A stretch of DNA of 64,000 nt from Blattabacterium cuenoti (GCF_014251735.1 NZ_CP059197.1:248001-312000); one strand, 5' to 3'; shown: positions 1 to 8,550, counted from the stretch's first letter. Notes: generated by a model from the sequence alone, not told the origin. A program made the numbers and translations.

Positions 1-1022
1 AAAAATTACTCGATAGAATGGGATACGAAAGTAAAATGCTTCGAATGATTCAAAATAGAGCACGTACAAATCCGAAAAAAGTAGTCTTTTGCAATGGAGA
101 AGAATATGACGTTTTGAAATCCGTTCAGATTTTAAGTGAAGAAGGGATAGTATCTATTCCTATTGTTTTAGGAAATGAAGATCGTATAAAACGTTTAATA
201 CGTGAAAATAATTTAGATGTAGAATTAATCATTATAGATCCTGAAAAAGAAGAACATAGAGAAAAATTAGAATATTACGCTAACATTCTTTGGAAAAGAA
301 GAAATAGAAAAGGATTAACTCTATACGATGCAAAAATTCGCATGCGAACCAATGATCACTTTGGAGCCATGATGGTGGATCAAGGAGAGGCAGATGCCGT
401 AATTACAGGATATTCCAGGAGTTTTTCATTAAGTTTACGACCTATGTTAGAAGTTATTGGAAGAGCTGATTCTGTTCATAAAACAGCAGGAATGATGATT
501 TTGTTAACGAAACGTGGTCCTTTATTTTTAGCCGATACGGCTGTCATTCCAAATCCAACTAGTGAAGAATTAGCTAGAATTGCTCTAATGGCGGCTCATG
601 TTGTTAAAGGTTTTGATATAGAGCCCCATATAGCTATGTTATCCTTTCAAAATTTTTCATCAAGTTCTAAAACTTCTTCTAAAGTATCCCAAACTGTTGC
701 TTTTTTACATAAAAAATATCCAGATCTAATAGTAGATGGAGAGTTACAACCTGATTTCGCTTTGAATGAATTTTTATTAGCCAGCAAATTTCCTTTTTCC
801 AAACTTGTTAAAAAAAGAGCAAATATTTTTATTTTTCCAAATTTAGAATCAGGAAATCTAACTTATAAATTTATTAGGGGGTTAGGGAATATTCAAACTA
901 TTGGTCCTGTGATGTTAGGAATGAGAAAACCCGCACACGTAATGCAAATGCAATCAAATATAGAAGAAATAGTGAATTTAGCCACTTTATCCGTAATAGA
1001 TGCACAAATTAGAAAAAATTAG
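1..1022 (+). CDS. maeB: NADP-dependent malic enzyme, C-terminal part (partial at window start)
   Basis: This is the phosphotransacetylase-like C-terminal domain of a MaeB-type malic enzyme, which converts malate to pyruvate with NADP reduction in the cytoplasm. The frame is open up to the first base, with codons for K-L-L-D-R before the first ATG at position 18, so that ATG is internal and the catalytic N-terminal half lies outside the window. Family landmarks are an N-terminal stretch ending in NPKKVVF, a DQGEADAVITG motif, and ADTAVIPNPTSEELA. A free phosphotransacetylase (pta) is less likely because the opening matches the linker of MaeB fusions and the frame continues upstream. The 3' end overlaps murI on the other strand by 14 bases. 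Confidence 0.85.
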   Translation, partial: KLLDRMGYESKMLRMIQNRARTNPKKVVFCNGEEYDVLKSVQILSEEGIVSIPIVLGNEDRIKRLIRENNLDVELIIIDPEKEEHREKLEYYANILWKRRNRKGLTLYDAKIRMRTNDHFGAMMVDQGEADAVITGYSRSFSLSLRPMLEVIGRADSVHKTAGMMILLTKRGPLFLADTAVIPNPTSEELARIALMAAHVVKGFDIEPHIAMLSFQNFSSSSKTSSKVSQTVAFLHKKYPDLIVDGELQPDFALNEFLLASKFPFSKLVKKRANIFIFPNLESGNLTYKFIRGLGNIQTIGPVMLGMRKPAHVMQMQSNIEEIVNLATLSVIDAQIRKN

Positions 1023-1815
1023 AAATATGTCTTTTTACAAGTTTTCCAAAAAGAATTTTAATTTGTTCGTTAAAAAACGGAGAAATAGAACTAGATGTAT
1101 AAAAAATGGGATTATTATTCCATGTCGAATGAAGGCATAATAAATTATTTTCATATAATTTATTTTTGATTTCCTGAACTACAATTTTTGGAATGTCAAT
1201 TAAACGGACTTTTCCATGGTAAAAATTATCTATTTCCTTTTTCAGAAATAAATAATGAGTGCAAGCCAATAATAACGTATCTATTGATTTAAAATGATTT
1301 AAATATTTTTTTATAAGATAATTTATCTGATTTTTTTCAAATCCATTCTCAATGATTGTAGCTAATAAAGGCGTAGATATTTGAACAATGTCTAAATGAG
1401 GACAATATTTTTTAATGTTTTTTTGATAAAAGTTAGAACGAATTGTAGCAGGGGTCGCCATTATCCCTATTTTTTTAGAATAAATTAACACTTTATTTTT
1501 TACTATAGGTTCTATAACATTGAATATTAATATTTTTTTCAAAAATTCTTTTTGTATGATATCTAAAGCATTAGATACTATAGAATTACAAGCTATTACT
1601 ATAGCTTTACATTTTTTTTCATAAAGAAAAGAAGCTATTTTCATAGAATGATTTCTAATAAATTCTTTAGACTTATTTCCATAAGGCATGTTTTTAGTAT
1701 CTCCAAAATAAATTATACATTCATTAGGCATATAATTTTTAATTTCTTTGGCTATAAGGAGTCCTCCAATTCCAGAATCAAATATTCCTATCGGAGAACA
1801 TGGACTTATTCTCAT
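1009..1815 (-). CDS. murI: glutamate racemase
   Basis: Converts L-glutamate to D-glutamate, the second amino acid of the peptidoglycan stem peptide that MurD adds. The 268-aa length is normal. The N-terminal DSGIGG motif is at residues 13-18. The two catalytic cysteines are present: C76 in IACNS and C185 in LACTHY. The first motif is usually ACNTA; here it is ACNSI, a mild change next to the catalytic cysteine. It is the last gene of a reverse-strand group with the membrane protein and rpsT upstream. It overlaps the end of maeB tail to tail by 14 bases, with no terminator between them. Confidence 0.93.
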   Translation of the reverse strand: MRISPCSPIGIFDSGIGGLLIAKEIKNYMPNECIIYFGDTKNMPYGNKSKEFIRNHSMKIASFLYEKKCKAIVIACNSIVSNALDIIQKEFLKKILIFNVIEPIVKNKVLIYSKKIGIMATPATIRSNFYQKNIKKYCPHLDIVQISTPLLATIIENGFEKNQINYLIKKYLNHFKSIDTLLLACTHYLFLKKEIDNFYHGKVRLIDIPKIVVQEIKNKLYENNLLCLHSTWNNNPIFYTSSSISPFFNEQIKILFGKLVKRHISNFF

Positions 1816-1843
1816 TTTTTATGATTTTAAAATGAAAAAAAAA

Positions 1844-2278
1844 TCAAATCAATAAATGAAATGGAAAACGAATAAAAATAGCAAATAAAGATAAAATAAA
1901 TAAAAATGCGGCTTTATTAGTAATTTTTCCTTTTTTATTGAATTCTATATAAGATAAAATAAATAAAAAAAAACCAATTATCATCATGATCGGATGTTCG
2001 ATAAGTTGATATCGTTTATTTTTTTGTTTCAGTATTTCTATAACTGAAATATTATTCTTTAATAAAAATGAACTCATCAATAAAAAACCTATAAGAACTT
2101 GAACAGATATGATGATGCCCATAAAAAAAAACAAAATTTTATCTAAAAAAAAAGAAGTTCCTTTTATTTTTACATAAAAAACATATATAGATCCTATAAT
2201 GAAAAAAAGAATCAAGAAAAAAGCTATATAAAAATGAAATTTTAACAAAAATTCTATATGATTATTAGAAAAATACAT
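1844..2278 (-). CDS. conserved flavobacterial membrane protein, cytochrome-b-like
   Basis: A 144-aa protein with four clear hydrophobic segments (about residues 11-33, 47-70, 95-112 and 122-142). The layout resembles a small Bacteroidota family often labelled cytochrome b-like, or misleadingly ribosomal protein L27: a first helix, a QVLIGFLL segment in helix 2, EHPIMM at the start of helix 3, and an arginine-rich final helix. Histidines at residues 8, 15 and 95 could in principle bind haem, but nothing proves it. It lies 16 bases after rpsT and 28 bases before murI on the same strand, so probably in one transcript. The function is unknown. Confidence 0.7.
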   Translation of the reverse strand: MYFSNNHIEFLLKFHFYIAFFLILFFIIGSIYVFYVKIKGTSFFLDKILFFFMGIIISVQVLIGFLLMSSFLLKNNISVIEILKQKNKRYQLIEHPIMMIIGFFLFILSYIEFNKKGKITNKAAFLFILSLFAIFIRFPFHLLI

Positions 2279-2294
2279 AATATTACATATTAAT

Positions 2295-2528
2295 CTAATC
2301 CATAAATGTTTTTAATTTATTTTTTAATCTGGCTGCTTTATTCATATGTATAATGTTTTTTTTAGCTAATTTATCTATCATAGAAATCACCTTGGAATAT
2401 TGTTCCTTTTTTTTTTCTTTCATTAATTTCTTTATAGCTGTTCTTGTACTCTTATATACATATTTATTACGAAAACGTCTAGTATGATTTTGTCTAATTC
2501 TTTTTAAAGCCGATAAATGATTTGCCAT
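2295..2528 (-). CDS. rpsT: 30S ribosomal protein S20
   Basis: A 77-aa, very basic protein that binds 16S rRNA in the body of the small subunit. It begins with MANHLSALKRIRQN, and an RRFRNKYVYKSTRTAIKK segment follows, both typical of S20. The length is slightly below the usual 80-88 residues; the C-terminus has lost the alanine-rich end common in free-living relatives. The gene lies about 30 bases downstream of tRNA-Glu on the same strand, so the two are probably transcribed together. Confidence 0.95.
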   Translation of the reverse strand: MANHLSALKRIRQNHTRRFRNKYVYKSTRTAIKKLMKEKKKEQYSKVISMIDKLAKKNIIHMNKAARLKNKLKTFMD

Positions 2529-2558
2529 AAAATAATCTCGTATTACTTTACTAATATA

Positions 2559-2630
2559 TAGCCCATAGGGGAATCGAACCCCTCTTTCCAGGATGAAAAC
2601 CTGACGTCCTAACCAATAGACGAATGGGCC
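2559..2630 (-). tRNA. tRNA-Glu (anticodon TTC)
   Basis: Read on the minus strand, it starts GGCCCAT and folds into a complete cloverleaf. The 7-bp acceptor is GGCCCAT/ATGGGCT with a G-U first pair. The anticodon stem is TCAGG/CCTGG around a loop whose anticodon is TTC. The T stem is AGGGG/CCCCT around TTCGATT. The discriminator base is A at 2559 and CCA is not encoded. It lies directly upstream of rpsT. It reads GAA and GAG codons and supplies Glu-tRNA for translation. Confidence 0.95.
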
Positions 2631-2636
2631 TAAAAA

Positions 2637-2687
2637 AATACTTATACGAATACAAATTAAATTTTTTTTGTATTTAATACAAGTATT
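2637..2687. repeat. nested inverted repeat between divergent units
   Basis: Outer arms AATACTT (2637-2643) and AAGTATT (2681-2687) enclose inner arms AATACAAA (2649-2656) and TTTGTATT (2667-2674). It fills half of the 98-base gap between tRNA-Glu/rpsT (leftward) and the NlpC/P60 gene (rightward), and covers the likely -33 region of the rightward promoter. It could be a cruciform, an operator or a chance result of A+T richness. Confidence 0.5.
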
Positions 2688-2700
2688 TTACTTACATTTG
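2667..2700 (+). promoter_or_regulatory. putative promoter of the NlpC/P60 gene
   Basis: A TTTG at 2667-2670 and a perfect Bacteroidota -7 box, TACATTTG, at 2693-2700 are separated by 22 bases. The predicted start of transcription is near 2707, about 20 bases before the TTG start codon. The call rests on the established Bacteroidota consensus of TTTG and TAnnTTTG; the spacing is slightly longer than ideal. Confidence 0.5.
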
Positions 2701-2728
2701 ATCATCTCTTAATTTATTAGGATTTATT

Positions 2729-3310
2729 TTGAAAAAGGAAAAAAAAGCAAAAATTATCCTGATCATAAATTCTAAAATTCTTTTGTTTATTATATTCTAT
2801 TCTCATTTTTTTTCTATTCCATTGCTACATGGAAATATGGAGTACAAAAAAAAATATGAAAGAATTTTCTTCAGAAAGAAGAGGAATCACTCATATAATA
2901 AGAAAAATTCTTTTCATATGATTAATAATTCTATTATTGAAAAAGCTAAAGATTATATGTATACCCCGTACAAATATGGGGGTAATACTAAAAATGGAAT
3001 AGATTGTTCTGCTTTCATCAAAAAAGTTTTCGCTTCTCATAAGATTTTATTACCACGTATAACTTCTAATCAAGCTAAAGAAGGTTACTTCATTCCAAAA
3101 AAATCCATAGAAAAAGGAGATCTATTATTTTTTGCTACAGGCACCTCTAAAAGAAAAATTAATCATGTGGGAATGGTGATACATGTAGATTCTCATAACA
3201 TATTGTTTATTCATGCTACTACATCAAATGGAGTGACCATTTCCCCATTTTATCAAAAATATTGGAACAATCGATTTATCACAGCAAGAAGAATTCTTTA
3301 TTCCTCATAA
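2729..3310 (+). CDS. NlpC/P60 family cell wall endopeptidase
   Basis: A 193-aa secreted or membrane-anchored peptidoglycan peptidase of the Spr/NlpC type, which cleaves stem peptides during wall growth. An N-terminal hydrophobic segment (about residues 8-34) acts as a signal or anchor. The catalytic domain follows from about residue 70: the cysteine is in the GIDCSAF motif, the histidine in INHVGMV and the third polar residue in FIHATTS. The start is TTG with AGGA a few bases upstream; the first in-frame ATG would remove the signal segment. The protein ends 13 bases inside the convergent aroA. It fits a cell that keeps a full peptidoglycan pathway. Confidence 0.88.
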   Translation: MKKEKKAKIILIINSKILLFIIFYSHFFSIPLLHGNMEYKKKYERIFFRKKRNHSYNKKNSFHMINNSIIEKAKDYMYTPYKYGGNTKNGIDCSAFIKKVFASHKILLPRITSNQAKEGYFIPKKSIEKGDLLFFATGTSKRKINHVGMVIHVDSHNILFIHATTSNGVTISPFYQKYWNNRFITARRILYSS

Positions 3311-4542
3311 TAATCAATTGAAAAACCCAAATATTTTAAATCTTTCCAAAAATCAGGATATGATTTTTCTACCACTTTTGGGTCTTCTATTTGTATAGGA
3401 TATAATAATCCAAACGGAGAAAAAGACATAGCCATTCTGTGATCTTGATAAGTTTTTATCTTATAATTAATTTCTTTATGAAAAAAATCTGTTATTTCTA
3501 AACACGAATTGGTAATTTCGATTTTGATCCCAAATTTGAATAATTCATTTTTTAATGCTTGCAACCGATCCGTTTCTTTAATTTTTAATGTTTCTAAACC
3601 TTCTAAGTGACATCTTATACCAAGAGCGGCACAAGTGACCACAATGGTTTGCGCTAGATCTGGAGTTTTATTTAAATCCAAATTTATGATTCTTTGTGGA
3701 ATAAAATTAAACTTTTTATTCAGTGTAATTCTACTTTTATCAAAAGTTGTAGATATTCCAAAATATTTTTCATATATGGATGATACTTCTTTATCTCCTT
3801 GTAAACTTTCATTTTTATAGGAGCTTAAAGTAATATGACTTTTTTTTGCGATGGTCACCATAGAGTAATAGTAAGAAGCTGAACTCCAATCTGATTCTAT
3901 AGAAAAATATTTTTTTCCTTTTTCTTTTCCTGGATGAATATGAAGAATTTTATCTTTCCAAGAAGCTTTTATTCCTGCTAAAATTAACAAATCAAAGGTC
4001 ATTTTTATATATGGAATAGATGTGATATCTTCTTTTAAATATATTTTAAGACCCATTTGAAACGTACTAGCTATTAACATCAAAGAACTAATATATTGAC
4101 TGCTGATTTTAGCATTAATATCTATTTCTCCTCCAAAAATTTTCTTACCAAAAATTTTGATTGGTGGATACCCTGCTTTTTCCAAGTATACAATTTTCGA
4201 TCCTAATTTTTTCAAAGCTTCTACAAGCACAGAAATAGGCCTTTCTTTCATCCTATTGGATCCGGTCAATATAACTTCTTTTCCTTCCTGTATAGATAAA
4301 TAAGAAGTTAAAAAACGCATAGCCGTCCCAGCATGATGGATATCCAGAATGTTAGAAGTGCTATTTAAACTTCTTTTTAAAACTTGAGTATCTTCACAAT
4401 TAGAAAGATTTTCAATATGAATATCATCTGTGTAAATGGCCTTTAAAATTAAAAGACGATTAGATACACTTTTCGATCCCGTTATTGATACAGAACCACA
4501 TATAGAGTTCTGTTTTCTATAAATATTAATGTAAGAAGACAT
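3298..4542 (-). CDS. aroA: 3-phosphoshikimate 1-carboxyvinyltransferase (EPSP synthase)
   Basis: Joins shikimate 3-phosphate and phosphoenolpyruvate in the shikimate pathway that leads to chorismate and aromatic amino acids. The 414-aa length is normal. The substrate loop TGSKSVSNR is at residues 21-29, AGTAMRF follows near residue 76, and late motifs KETDRLQAL and YQDHRMAMSF are intact. It is the last gene of a four-gene reverse operon after mazG-like and the two transketolase subunits, one base after the mazG-like stop. Transketolase produces erythrose 4-phosphate, the starter of this pathway, so the grouping makes metabolic sense. Confidence 0.95.
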   Translation of the reverse strand: MSSYINIYRKQNSICGSVSITGSKSVSNRLLILKAIYTDDIHIENLSNCEDTQVLKRSLNSTSNILDIHHAGTAMRFLTSYLSIQEGKEVILTGSNRMKERPISVLVEALKKLGSKIVYLEKAGYPPIKIFGKKIFGGEIDINAKISSQYISSLMLIASTFQMGLKIYLKEDITSIPYIKMTFDLLILAGIKASWKDKILHIHPGKEKGKKYFSIESDWSSASYYYSMVTIAKKSHITLSSYKNESLQGDKEVSSIYEKYFGISTTFDKSRITLNKKFNFIPQRIINLDLNKTPDLAQTIVVTCAALGIRCHLEGLETLKIKETDRLQALKNELFKFGIKIEITNSCLEITDFFHKEINYKIKTYQDHRMAMSFSPFGLLYPIQIEDPKVVEKSYPDFWKDLKYLGFSIDYYEE

Positions 4543-4543
4543 A

Positions 4544-4870
4544 TTATTTCAGTTTTTCATTATTATGGTGTCTTTCATGATCTCTTATTTTCTTTTTTTT
4601 TAATTTATTGTTAAAAGATTTTTCCAAATCAATTCCAGTTTGATTCGCTAGACAAAGTAAAACAAATAATACATCTGCTAATTCTTCTCCAAGATCCTCT
4701 TTTTTTGAATATTTATTGTAGGATTGTTCTCCATAATTTCTAGCAATAATTCTAGAAACTTCCCCCACCTCTTCAGATAAAAGAATAGTGTTAGTTAATA
4801 CGTCAAAATAACGTATTCCATGATTAATTATCCAAGTATGAACTAATTTTTGCAGATTTTTTATTTCCAA
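4544..4870 (-). CDS. MazG-like nucleotide pyrophosphohydrolase
   Basis: A 108-aa all-alpha NTP pyrophosphohydrolase of the MazG/YpjD type, which hydrolyses nucleoside triphosphates to monophosphates and diphosphate, probably as house cleaning of damaged nucleotides. The metal-binding glutamates are seen in SEEVGEVSR (E33, E34, E37), followed by EELADVLF (E62, E63, D66). It is a single-domain form rather than the two-domain MazG. It sits between transketolase and aroA with one-base gaps on each side, so translation is probably coupled. The exact substrate cannot be read from the sequence. Confidence 0.85.
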   Translation of the reverse strand: MEIKNLQKLVHTWIINHGIRYFDVLTNTILLSEEVGEVSRIIARNYGEQSYNKYSKKEDLGEELADVLFVLLCLANQTGIDLEKSFNNKLKKKKIRDHERHHNNEKLK

Positions 4871-4871
4871 A

Positions 4872-5849
4872 TTATTTTTTTTCTTGATTACTTTTTCTTT
4901 TCAGTAAAATTTTGATATGATCTATGATAGAATCACGATCGATTTTATATTTCTTTAATAACTCCATTGGTTTTCCACTCTCTCCAAAAGTGTCATTCAC
5001 GGCAACTATACTTTGAGGTATAGAAAGCCTTTTAGTCGTCAGAATTCTAGCAATACTCTCTCCTAATCCTCCCCAATAGTTATGTTCTTCTGCAGTCACA
5101 ATACATTTTGTTTTATCTACAGAATTTAAAATGGTTTTTTCATCTAATGGTTTTATAGTGTGAATATTAATCACTTCACAAGAAATTCGTTCTTTTTCGT
5201 GTAAAATTCTAGCCGCTTCTAAGGATTCCCATACGAGATGACCTGTGCTAACAATAGTAACATCTTTTCCTTCCGTTAAAAGAAGGGCTTTTCCTATTTG
5301 AAATATTTGACTTACATCTGTAAAATTTGGTACAGAAGGCCTCCCAAAACGAAGATATACCGGTCCAAAATAATTGGCTATAGCTAAAGTAGCTGCATAA
5401 GTTTGATTATAATCACAAGTATTAATTACAGTCATTCCAGGCAGCATTTTCATCATTCCAATATCTTCCAAACTTTGATGTGTCGCTCCATCTTCTCCTA
5501 AAGTTAAGCCAGAATGGGAAGCGCATATTTTTACATTTTTATAGGAATAAGCAATAGATTGACGTATTTGATCATATACACGGGATGTGGCAAAATTAGC
5601 GAAAGTTCCAGCAAAAGGGATATAATTTCCAATGCTAAGTCCAGCAGCTATATTAATCATATTAGCTTCAGCAATTCCTATTTGGAAAAATCTTTCGGGA
5701 AATTCTTTAGAAAATTGATCCATAAATAGAGAACTAGTAAGATCAGCACATAAGGCTACTACTTTATTATTTTTTATTCCTAATAACGTTAAAGCATCTC
5801 CAAATCCAGCTCTAGTTTCTTTCAATCCTTTATTTTCATATATTTTCAT
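4872..5849 (-). CDS. transketolase, C-terminal subunit
   Basis: A 325-aa protein with the pyrimidine-binding and C-terminal domains of transketolase, which moves two-carbon units between sugar phosphates in the non-oxidative pentose phosphate pathway. It contains the ADLTSS loop, the GIAEANM motif with the cofactor-activating glutamate, SGLTLGEDGATHQ and a C-terminal domain ending in DTFGESGKP. It must pair with the N-terminal subunit encoded 17 bases upstream to form the thiamine diphosphate enzyme. 1-deoxyxylulose synthase is excluded by the split form and by the mevalonate gene elsewhere in the window. Confidence 0.92.
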   Translation of the reverse strand: MKIYENKGLKETRAGFGDALTLLGIKNNKVVALCADLTSSLFMDQFSKEFPERFFQIGIAEANMINIAAGLSIGNYIPFAGTFANFATSRVYDQIRQSIAYSYKNVKICASHSGLTLGEDGATHQSLEDIGMMKMLPGMTVINTCDYNQTYAATLAIANYFGPVYLRFGRPSVPNFTDVSQIFQIGKALLLTEGKDVTIVSTGHLVWESLEAARILHEKERISCEVINIHTIKPLDEKTILNSVDKTKCIVTAEEHNYWGGLGESIARILTTKRLSIPQSIVAVNDTFGESGKPMELLKKYKIDRDSIIDHIKILLKRKSNQEKK

Positions 5850-5866
5850 AATTTCTTTACATTCGT

Positions 5867-6730
5867 TTATATTATTGGAAAATCTCCTAAAGTTTCAGGA
5901 AGTTGAGATAGCGCTTTTTCTAATTCTTTTTCATTAGGCGATTTTCCATGCCATGCATTACTTCCTACCATAAAATCTACTCCATATCCCATTTGAGTGT
6001 ACAGGATAATTAAAATTGGTTTTCCTTTTCTAGTCTCATTTTTAGCTTTTTTTAAAATATTAATCACTTTTTCAAGATTATTTCCTTCTAATTCTTCTAA
6101 AACTTTCCAATCAAAAGATTGAAATTTTTTTTTCAAATTTCCAAGGGATAAAACTTCATCGGTAGTTCCATCTATTTGTTGTCCATTATAATCTACAGTA
6201 GCTATATAATTGTCGATATGTTTAGAACCCGCATATAGAGCTGCTTCCCATATCTGTCCTTCATTCAATTCTCCATCTCCATGTAAGCTGTAAATACAAT
6301 AATCATTGTCTTTACTCAGTTTTTTGGATAGAGCAGCCCCAATAGCGACTGACATGCCTTGACCTAAAGATCCTGAAGAAATTCGTATCCCTGGAAGTTC
6401 TCCATGTGTAGAAGGATGGCCTTGTAAACGAGAATTTAATTTTCTAAAAGAAGATAATTCGTTTATGGAAAAAAAACCAGAACGAGCTAATATACTGTAA
6501 TAAACGGGGGATATATGTCCATTGGATAGAAAAAAAAGATCTTCATTTATGCCTTCCATCGTAAACTTTTTAGGATCATAATGCATGATTTCTTGATACA
6601 AAGCTACAAAGTATTCTGTACATCCTAAAGATCCACCAGGATGTCCAGAATTTGCGTTATTTACCATGCGTAAGATGTCTCTTCTCACTTGAAAACATAA
6701 GTCCTTTAAATAACGTCTGCGTACATTCAT
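5867..6730 (-). CDS. transketolase, N-terminal subunit
   Basis: A 287-aa protein carrying the thiamine diphosphate-binding domain of a split transketolase. Motifs are NSGHPGGSLG near residue 26, GDGELNEGQIWEA with the diphosphate- and Mg-binding GDG, VDYNGQQIDG, and the late histidine in AWHGKSP. It is the first gene of the operon with the C-terminal subunit, mazG-like and aroA. In many bacteria the two halves are one polypeptide of about 660 residues; the two-gene form is common in archaea and several Bacteroidota, so it need not be a recent break. Confidence 0.92.
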   Translation of the reverse strand: MNVRRRYLKDLCFQVRRDILRMVNNANSGHPGGSLGCTEYFVALYQEIMHYDPKKFTMEGINEDLFFLSNGHISPVYYSILARSGFFSINELSSFRKLNSRLQGHPSTHGELPGIRISSGSLGQGMSVAIGAALSKKLSKDNDYCIYSLHGDGELNEGQIWEAALYAGSKHIDNYIATVDYNGQQIDGTTDEVLSLGNLKKKFQSFDWKVLEELEGNNLEKVINILKKAKNETRKGKPILIILYTQMGYGVDFMVGSNAWHGKSPNEKELEKALSQLPETLGDFPII

Positions 6731-6764
6731 ACTGTTTGTTTTTTTCTTAGAATTTATAGAATTT

Positions 6765-6772
6765 TATTTTTG
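6765..6772 (+). promoter_or_regulatory. putative -7 box for smpB
   Basis: TATTTTTG matches TAnnTTTG perfectly and lies about 20 bases before the smpB start. The nearest upstream TTTG (6735-6738) is 26 bases away, longer than the usual spacing, so only the -7 element is supported. The gap is shared with the leftward transketolase operon. Confidence 0.4.
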
Positions 6773-6792
6773 CACAAAAATAACAATTAATT

Positions 6793-7227
6793 ATGAGTAT
6801 TATAAACAGAAAAGTTAGATTTCAATATAAATGCATAGAAGAATATATAGCTGGAATTCAATTATTTGGAACGGAAGTGAAATCTATAAGACAAAATAAA
6901 GCCAATATTACGGATAGTTTTTGTCAAATAAAAAATGGAGAATTATATTCCATTAACATGTATATAGCTGAATATAAATTTGGAACCAATTGGAATCACC
7001 AAAGTAGAAGAGATAGAAAATTATTATTAACCAAAAAAGAATTAATCAGAATAGAAAAAAAACTGAAAGTGCCTGGATTAACCATTATTCCTACTAAGTT
7101 ATTTTTTAGTGATAAAGGATATGTAAAAGTACAAATTTTTTTGGCAAAAGGAAAAAAAATATATGATAAACGTGAATCCATTCGAAATAGAGATATTCTT
7201 CGTGAGCTACAACAACAATCCTTATAA
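6793..7227 (+). CDS. smpB: SsrA-binding protein
   Basis: A 144-aa OB-fold protein that brings tmRNA to stalled ribosomes for trans-translation. The start is the ATG giving MSIINRKVRFQY. Typical segments are ELFGTEVKSIRQ-like (here IQLFGTEVKSIR), NANI-like INMYIAEY, and a late basic tail with GKKIYDKRESIRNRD. The tail is needed for tmRNA accommodation and appears complete. The tmRNA gene itself is not in this window. The gene stands alone on the forward strand, divergent from the transketolase operon and about 80 bases before the porin gene. Confidence 0.95.
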   Translation: MSIINRKVRFQYKCIEEYIAGIQLFGTEVKSIRQNKANITDSFCQIKNGELYSINMYIAEYKFGTNWNHQSRRDRKLLLTKKELIRIEKKLKVPGLTIIPTKLFFSDKGYVKVQIFLAKGKKIYDKRESIRNRDILRELQQQSL

Positions 7228-7272
7228 AAAAAGATTCTGTTTAAAATCATATCATCATATTACATAATAATA

Positions 7273-7280
7273 TATATTTG
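7273..7280 (+). promoter_or_regulatory. putative -7 box for the OmpA-family gene
   Basis: TATATTTG is a perfect match to TAnnTTTG, 27 bases before the ATG at 7307. No good TTTG is seen at the -33 position, so the promoter may rely on the -7 box and A+T-rich upstream DNA. Confidence 0.45.
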
Positions 7281-7306
7281 TTTAGTTTCAAAGAAATTAT
7301 AGTTTT

Positions 7307-8536
7307 ATGAAAAACGTCAATTTTTTTATTATTGCTTTATTTGCTTTATTTTCATCTGTATTTTCTCAACATTCTCAAAAAAAATGGTTTATTCGTATAG
7401 GAGCGAATGATATTAACTATTATCCCATGAATTCTCCTTTCAAAGATTTTTTTCAAAAAAAAAATAATAATATAAATCCTCCGTTTTCTAATATAGAATT
7501 TGGGCATAATATAACTAAAAACGTGGGGGTTTATTTCAACGCTTCGTTAGGAATGGTAGACAATAATAAATGGAAAATAATAGATAGTTTTTTTGTTAAA
7601 TTGAGTCCTGGAATAAAATTCTATTTGTTTCCTCATCACTGGTTTGATCCATATTTAAAATTAGGAGGAGGTTATCATCAATTGGACTATCAAGATAGAA
7701 AATTAAGAATATCAGAATCCAAAACTTATAAACTGAATAAGAATAATTTTTTTCTATTAGATGGTGGATTGGGAATAAATTTTTGGATTGTGTCTAATTT
7801 TGGGGTAAACGTTCAAAGCAATTACAATCAAGTATTAGTTTCTAAATTAAATTCAAAAGATTATTTGAATTTTTGGGAACATGCCATAGGGGTTATCTAT
7901 CGCTTTGGAGAAAATAATTCTTATTATCCAGATAAAGATAAAAATGAATCTAAAAAAATAGTTGAAATCAAAGAAAAAGCTAATTTACCTTCTATCATAG
8001 AAAAAAAAGAGGAAAAAAATATTGCAGAAAATTCGGATAATACAATTTGCTGCAAAAAAGACGACTTAGACAACGATGGAATTTTAGATACAGAGGATTT
8101 ATGTCCTAACCAATTTGGGTTAAAAAAATTTAAAGGATGTCCTGATACAGATTCCGATAATATTCCAGACCATGAAGATGTATGTCCGAAAAAATATGGA
8201 AAAAAAGAAAACAAAGGATGTCCTAATAGTGTTTTTTTTCCTCCTATTTTATTTGATTTAGGAAAATTTACCTTATCTCCTAGTTCATTAGCGATCATTG
8301 ATGAAATATATGAAATTATGATAAAGAAACTTCCTAATTCCAAATTTTATATAAATGGATATACAGATTCTCATGGAAAACATTCTTACAATAAAATTTT
8401 ATCCATAAAAAGAGCAAATTCTGTATTTGAAGTTTTAGTTTCTAAAGGAATAGATCCATCTAGGATGGAAATAAGAAAACTAGGAAAATCTAGAAATAAA
8501 GGAAGACTTGTCGAAATCACTATACGAAAATCATAG
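7307..8536 (+). CDS. OmpA-family outer membrane protein
   Basis: A 409-aa protein with a signal peptide (about residues 1-20, ending near SVFS), an N-terminal beta-barrel region (about 25-210) and a lysine/glutamate-rich linker. Calcium-binding thrombospondin-3-like repeats follow (DLDNDGILDTEDLCP, then DTDSDNIPDHEDVCP), and then an OmpA-like domain from about residue 300. That domain contains INGYTDSHG and the LSIKRAN segment and should bind peptidoglycan meso-DAP. Together these tie the outer membrane to the wall. The end of the OmpA domain is shorter than usual. A strong hairpin with a T run follows, so this is probably a well-expressed single gene. Confidence 0.92.
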   Translation: MKNVNFFIIALFALFSSVFSQHSQKKWFIRIGANDINYYPMNSPFKDFFQKKNNNINPPFSNIEFGHNITKNVGVYFNASLGMVDNNKWKIIDSFFVKLSPGIKFYLFPHHWFDPYLKLGGGYHQLDYQDRKLRISESKTYKLNKNNFFLLDGGLGINFWIVSNFGVNVQSNYNQVLVSKLNSKDYLNFWEHAIGVIYRFGENNSYYPDKDKNESKKIVEIKEKANLPSIIEKKEEKNIAENSDNTICCKKDDLDNDGILDTEDLCPNQFGLKKFKGCPDTDSDNIPDHEDVCPKKYGKKENKGCPNSVFFPPILFDLGKFTLSPSSLAIIDEIYEIMIKKLPNSKFYINGYTDSHGKHSYNKILSIKRANSVFEVLVSKGIDPSRMEIRKLGKSRNKGRLVEITIRKS

Positions 8537-8550
8537 TATAGTAAAAAGTA

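Noticed and set aside
4872-6730. Transketolase broken by a recent mutation
   Set aside because: Both halves are intact domains with a proper start and stop and a short gap, a natural two-subunit arrangement.
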